From Paraburkholderia tuberum STM678 (GTDB lineage: Bacteria > Pseudomonadota > Gammaproteobacteria > Burkholderiales > Burkholderiaceae), in NCBI RefSeq assembly GCF_902833905.1, contig NZ_CADFGP010000032.1:1-64000 (forward strand): DNA of 64,000 nucleotides. The letters are read 5' to 3'. This document shows positions 60,876 to 64,000 of the stretch, piece after piece. Made by a program: the position numbers and the translations under genes. Positions within the stretch are counted from its first letter, which is position 1, and the number at the start of each line of letters is the position of its first letter. The notes below the pieces were generated by a model that saw only the letters and a list, made by a program, of their open reading frames with translations, was not told the DNA's origin and ran no database searches.

Positions 60876-60904
60876 ATTATATATACATTCATGAATGCAT
60901 GTAA
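60876..60904 (-). promoter_or_regulatory. Candidate bpeA promoter overlapping the repressor operator
   Basis: On the minus strand, a perfect TATAAT (60881-60876) is preceded after 17 bases by TTACAT (60904-60899). The operator covers the spacer, so bound repressor would block polymerase. The -35 match is only partial. Confidence 0.45.
60880..60903. promoter_or_regulatory. AcrR/BpeR-like operator
   Basis: The core ACATTCATGAATGCATGT contains the perfect palindrome CATTCATGAATG (60886-60897). Over 24 bases it agrees with the E. coli AcrR site as I remember it at about 20 positions. It lies between divergent bpeA and the TetR gene, where a local repressor would bind. Confidence 0.65.
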
Positions 60905-61038
60905 AAGTGCATTTATATCTTCCGAGGCTGGGGTACCGCAGATTCGCGTCGCAATTCGCTTCAGAAGTAGTCAAAGCGTCATCTGACTGACTTAAAACTG
61001 TCCGCATAAACCCCAGGATCAGCGCAGGCTACACCAAT

Positions 61039-61680
61039 ATGGTCAGAAGAACCAAAGAAGAGGCGCTGGAGACGCGCAACCGGATTCTCGACGCGGCCGA
61101 ACAGGTCTTCTTCGAGAAGGGTGTATCGCGCACGTCGCTGGCCGATATCGCCCAGGCCGCGGGCGTCACGCGCGGCGCCATTTATTGGCATTTCGCGCAT
61201 AAGAGCGAGCTGTTCACCGAAATGTTCGACCGCGTGCTGCTGCCGCTCGACGAACTGAAGGCGGCGTCGCTCGATCCCAACGAAGCTGATCCGCTCGGGC
61301 GCCTGATTGAAATCTGCGTGGTCTGCCTGCGCGACACGGCCAACGATCCCCGCCGCCGCCGCGTGTTCGACATTCTGTTTCTGAAGTGCGAGCTGGTCGA
61401 AGATATGGGGCCGGTGATGGAACGGTATCAGACCAATATGCGCGAGGGGCTCGCGAAGATCGAGGGCGGTCTGCGCAATGCGATCTCCAAAGGCCAGATG
61501 CCCGCCGACCTCGACACGAAGCTTGCCGCGGCGATGGTCCACGCGTTCGTCGGCGGTTCTTTGCGCGACATGCTGTTTTTGCCCGACGCGACCGACTTCG
61601 GCGCGCAAGCGCAGCAGATGGTGGAAGCGATGTTCGACGGCTTGCGCCTGAGTCCGGCGTTGCGCAGGAAGGCGGCGTAG
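61039..61680 (+). CDS. bpeR: TetR family efflux repressor, BpeR/AcrR type
   Basis: This is a 213-residue TetR-family repressor. The N-terminal helix-turn-helix lies at about 10-55 (TRNRILDAAEQVFFEKGVSRTSLADIAQAAGVTRGAIYWHF, in pieces, as in AcrR, TtgR and MexR-type TetR proteins). The C-terminal helical ligand-binding part includes RRRVFDILFLKCELVEDM and LRDMLFLPDATDF. It is divergent from the bpeAB-oprB-like operon and very probably represses it until a substrate binds. Its own promoter would be covered by the same operator. A terminator follows. Confidence 0.92.
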   Translation: MVRRTKEEALETRNRILDAAEQVFFEKGVSRTSLADIAQAAGVTRGAIYWHFAHKSELFTEMFDRVLLPLDELKAASLDPNEADPLGRLIEICVVCLRDTANDPRRRRVFDILFLKCELVEDMGPVMERYQTNMREGLAKIEGGLRNAISKGQMPADLDTKLAAAMVHAFVGGSLRDMLFLPDATDFGAQAQQMVEAMFDGLRLSPALRRKAA

Positions 61681-61710
61681 AAGGCGCGCCAGGGTGACGG
61701 ATTGGAACAG

Positions 61711-61733
61711 CGGGCGGTTCGGTGGACCGCCCG
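61711..61733 (+). terminator. Terminator after the TetR repressor gene
   Basis: CGGGCGGT (61711-61718) and ACCGCCCG (61726-61733) form a stem with a seven-base loop, followed by TTTCTGTTTTT on the plus strand. Confidence 0.75.
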
Positions 61734-61772
61734 TTTCTGTTTTTGGACCGGACCACCGCCCCTGCGCCGGGT

Positions 61773-62411
61773 TCAGGCAACCGCCCGGCGCGCTCGCGCC
61801 GCCTGATTCGACGCATAGATGTTGCCGCGCTCGAGCGGCGCGCCGCTCTTTAGCGCCGCGATCCATTGATCGGTGCTCGCGACCGCCGCGAAGCGCGACT
61901 GCAGCACCACGCTGAACACGCGATGAATCTCCTCCGCGCTCGCGAAGCCCGCGCTGTTTTCATACGGCACCGAGCCGGTTGCGTCGTGCAGGAACTCGAC
62001 GGCGAGGCCAGCATGCACCGCGTGGTTGATCGTCGAGGCATCGCAATTGTGGGTCATGTAGCCGGTGACGCTCAGCGTATCGATCTGCCGGGCGGCGAGC
62101 CAGTCGGCCAGATCGGTCCCAGCGAATGCGCTCGGCAGAGACTTCTCGACGAAATGATCATGAGCGCGCGAGCTCACGACCGTGTGCAGTTCCGCGCCCG
62201 CGCTGCCGCGCGCGAACAGCGGCGAGGTGGCGGGCGCGACGTTCTGCACGATCACGACCGGCACGCTGGCGGCGCGCGCTGCATCGATCGCGCGACCGAT
62301 GTTGGCGAGCGACGTGCGCACGTCCGGAAATTCGATCGGCAGGTCGCCGCTCACGTATTCGTTCTGCACGTCGATGACGATCAGCGCACGGCGCGGCGCG
62401 GGTGTGCTCAT
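61773..62411 (-). CDS. Isochorismatase-like cysteine hydrolase
   Basis: This is a 212-residue member of the isochorismatase/nicotinamidase fold. The catalytic triad positions are visible: Asp in ALIVIDVQNEY near 14, Lys in FVEKSLPSAF near 93, and Cys in GYMTHNCDAST near 126. A cis-peptide VTGYMTH precedes the nucleophile. Such enzymes hydrolyse amides or other C-N bonds, and the substrate here is unknown. It is divergent from a GlxA-type AraC regulator across about 170 bases, a common pairing that suggests local regulation. AAGGAG-like bases precede the ATG. Confidence 0.85.
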   Translation of the reverse strand: MSTPAPRRALIVIDVQNEYVSGDLPIEFPDVRTSLANIGRAIDAARAASVPVVIVQNVAPATSPLFARGSAGAELHTVVSSRAHDHFVEKSLPSAFAGTDLADWLAARQIDTLSVTGYMTHNCDASTINHAVHAGLAVEFLHDATGSVPYENSAGFASAEEIHRVFSVVLQSRFAAVASTDQWIAALKSGAPLERGNIYASNQAARARRAVA

Positions 62412-62582
62412 GGCAAGGCTCCTTGTCAGAAAAAATCGGTCGATGGCGCGCGCCCAGCGCGGTGGCCGCGGCGCAACGGCAATGACGGCATTGTTGCTCC
62501 GCTGCCCGCCCGTCGACAGCGGCCCGAATGACAACCTTCGCTAGAATCGGGCCATACTTACGGCTTTCATGAGGCGCCCGGT

Positions 62583-63578
62583 ATGACCACCCTCGCATCT
62601 TCCGACGACGTCTCCGATCAGGCGCCGCGCCACATCGTCGCCGTCGTCGCGTTCGACCGCATCAGCCCGTTCCATCTGTCGGTGCCGTGCGTCGTGTTCG
62701 GCGAGGACCGTCGCGCCGGCGGTGTTCCCGACTTCGACTTCCGCGTCTGTGCCGCGGAGAAAGGCGCGCTGGCGACGACCGCGGGCTTCTCGATCGCGGT
62801 CATACACGGACTCGAAGCGCTTGCCGACGCGCAGACGATCATCGTGCCGAGCTGGCGCGATCCCGCCGAAACCCCGGCCGCCGCGCTGCTCGACGCGCTG
62901 AGGGCCGCGCATGCGCGCGGCGCGCTGCTCGTCGGCCTGTGCCTCGGCGCTTTCGTGCTGGCCGCCGCGGGTATCCTCGATGGACGGCCCGCTTCGACGC
63001 ACTGGGCCTGGGCCGACGACTTCGCGCGCCGCTACCCGCGCGTGCGGCTCGACGCCGACGTGCTGTACGTCGACGACGGCAACGTGCTGACCTCGGCCGG
63101 CACCGCCGCCGGCCTCGACTGCTGCCTGCACGTGCTGCGCAAGATCTGCGGCGCGCGGGTGGCGAACCAGGTCGCGCGCCGGCTGGTCGTGTCGCCGCAT
63201 CGCCAGGGCGGCCAGGCCCAATACGTGCAGCAGCCGATGCCGCCGAACCCGCGCGGCGATCGCCTGTCCGGCCTGCTCGACTGGGTGAGCGGCAACCTGG
63301 CCACGCCGCATACGCGCGACACGCTCGCCGCGCGCGCGTTGATGAGCCGCCGCACCTTCACGCGGCGCTTCCGGCTCGCGACCGGCACCACCGTCGGCGC
63401 GTGGCTCCTCGCGCAGCGGCTCGCGCGTGCGCAACAGCTGCTGGAAAGCACCGACGGGTCGGTCGAAGCGATCGCGGCGAGCGCCGGATTCGGCTCGGCC
63501 GCATCGCTGCGGCAGCATTTCGCGGACGCGTTTCGCACGTCGCCGAGCGCGTGGCGGCGGGAGTTTCGCGGGGATTAG
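62583..63578 (+). CDS. GlxA family AraC-type transcriptional regulator
   Basis: This is a 331-residue regulator with an N-terminal DJ-1/PfpI-like domain (about 15-190; LLVGLCLGAFVLAAAGILDGRPASTHW around the nucleophile-elbow Cys, in part) and a C-terminal AraC DNA-binding domain (about 225-328; LAARALMSRRTFTRRFRLATG and IAASAGFGSAASLRQHF). This is the layout of GlxA/FtrA regulators. It is divergent from the isochorismatase-like gene, so control of that gene is a reasonable guess. The effector is unknown. Confidence 0.88.
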   Translation: MTTLASSDDVSDQAPRHIVAVVAFDRISPFHLSVPCVVFGEDRRAGGVPDFDFRVCAAEKGALATTAGFSIAVIHGLEALADAQTIIVPSWRDPAETPAAALLDALRAAHARGALLVGLCLGAFVLAAAGILDGRPASTHWAWADDFARRYPRVRLDADVLYVDDGNVLTSAGTAAGLDCCLHVLRKICGARVANQVARRLVVSPHRQGGQAQYVQQPMPPNPRGDRLSGLLDWVSGNLATPHTRDTLAARALMSRRTFTRRFRLATGTTVGAWLLAQRLARAQQLLESTDGSVEAIAASAGFGSAASLRQHFADAFRTSPSAWRREFRGD

Positions 63579-63685
63579 ATGAAGGCGGCGGGAGCACCGC
63601 TATTTCGTAGTGCGTCACCGGGATTTCGTAGTCGCGCGGGATGTTTGTCGCGCGTTCCATCAGGGGCTGCGCGCGGCTCGCGGCC

Positions 63686-64000
63686 TCAATGCTCGCTGAA
63701 CCAGCGCGCGACATACAACAATAGTGCGACCAGAAAGATCATCCCGGCCCACGCCCAGTACGGCACGACATGCTGACCGGGCTCGTGATGCGACCAGCTA
63801 TGCGACGCGCTCGCCGCGCGCCCCGACAGCGCATGGCTGTGCTCGATGCGCGCTCGCCGCGCGATGCCGCCGAGCGTGATCGGCCGCAAAAACACGTACT
63901 GGCGACGCGGCGCCGTGCCACGCGCGCGGTTCGGCCCTTTGCCGTGCTTGGCGCGCACGACGGCGTCGAACTCGGCGAAAAAATCGTCGGCGATCTGACG
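63686..64000 (-). CDS. C-terminal part of an unidentified membrane-anchored protein
   Basis: The frame is open to the right edge and continues beyond it, so the gene's start lies outside. I see 104 codons here. The visible part is basic and polar (RQIADDFFAEFDAV, then RAKHGKGPNRARGTAPRRQYVFLRPITLGG), with a Ser/His-rich stretch, and it ends in a single hydrophobic helix WAWAGMIFLVALLLYVARWF before a short SEH tail. I do not recognise it. A tail-anchored inner-membrane topology is the only supportable statement. Confidence 0.55.
   Translation of the reverse strand, partial: RQIADDFFAEFDAVVRAKHGKGPNRARGTAPRRQYVFLRPITLGGIARRARIEHSHALSGRAASASHSWSHHEPGQHVVPYWAWAGMIFLVALLLYVARWFSEH

Larger units (their letters stand above)
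60611..61038. other. Control region between bpeA and the TetR repressor gene
   Basis: No gene is supported here. Besides the operator described separately, the bpeA leader holds a hairpin GCCGCC/GGCGGC (60781-60796) and a perfect 14-base palindrome CGAAAGCGCTTTCG (60799-60812), both of which would be transcribed in the bpeA 5' region. Confidence 0.5.

Overview
The window looks like a chromosomal segment of a Burkholderia-group betaproteobacterium, most likely Paraburkholderia or a close relative. This rests on the very high G+C, strong GC3 codon bias, long spurious antisense frames, and a gene set typical of that group: kynBUA with an Lrp-type regulator, a BpeAB-OprB-like pump with its TetR repressor, sorbitol/mannitol-type ABC operons, and zur-znuACB. 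No rRNA, tRNA, CRISPR array or intact transposase was seen.

Region 1 (1-23.2 kb) is mostly core housekeeping. It holds murB, yajQ, plsY, a YbaK-type deacylase, an acyl-CoA ligase, the xerD-ogt-queG strand, tsaE-amiC, an EamA exporter, a pirin, a CnoX/YbbN thioredoxin, tcdA, pdxH, cfa, a DUF72 protein, msrA, a flavin reductase, and the kynurenine operon with its divergent Lrp-type regulator. Two mobile elements interrupt it. The 5' end of a group II intron (class C-like) sits directly behind the murB terminator at the left edge. A roughly 285-bp element built of nested inverted repeats sits immediately upstream of the ogt ribosome binding site.

Region 2 (23.3-45.6 kb) is a polyol and sugar utilisation island that carries polymorphic toxin genes. 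One catabolic set runs leftward: an RbsABC-like transporter, an erythritol/threitol-type dehydrogenase, an FGGY kinase and an L-xylulose-reductase-like SDR, with an AraC regulator. A D-arabinitol-type operon (dalD-xylB-sorC family regulator) runs rightward. A sorbitol/mannitol-type ABC operon (smoS, E, F, G, HAD phosphatase, smoK) runs leftward. The dal and smo promoters share a nearly identical -35/-10/palindrome layout, which points to one common regulator. Between the last two sets lie two divergent orphan toxin-immunity pairs. Their toxins are closely related RNase A-like proteins with a conserved leader and pretoxin region, but their presumed immunity proteins look unrelated. A third, decayed copy lies at the other end of the first polyol set, where the toxin leader is fused in frame to the immunity protein. 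This toxin family is the most unusual content of the window.

Region 3 (45.6-64 kb) holds zinc homeostasis (zur-znuACB, with a His-rich tail on the ATPase), glutathione-dependent formaldehyde oxidation (adhC-fghA) with a second xylulokinase upstream, an NCS2 purine/xanthine permease, the BpeAB-OprB-like RND efflux operon with a divergent TetR repressor and an AcrR-like operator, an isochorismatase-like hydrolase divergent from a GlxA-type AraC regulator, and a membrane-anchored protein cut by the right edge.

Start codons were chosen by ribosome binding site and family length. Several genes appear to start with GTG. All family calls come from reading motifs and remembered family sequences, because no database search was possible.
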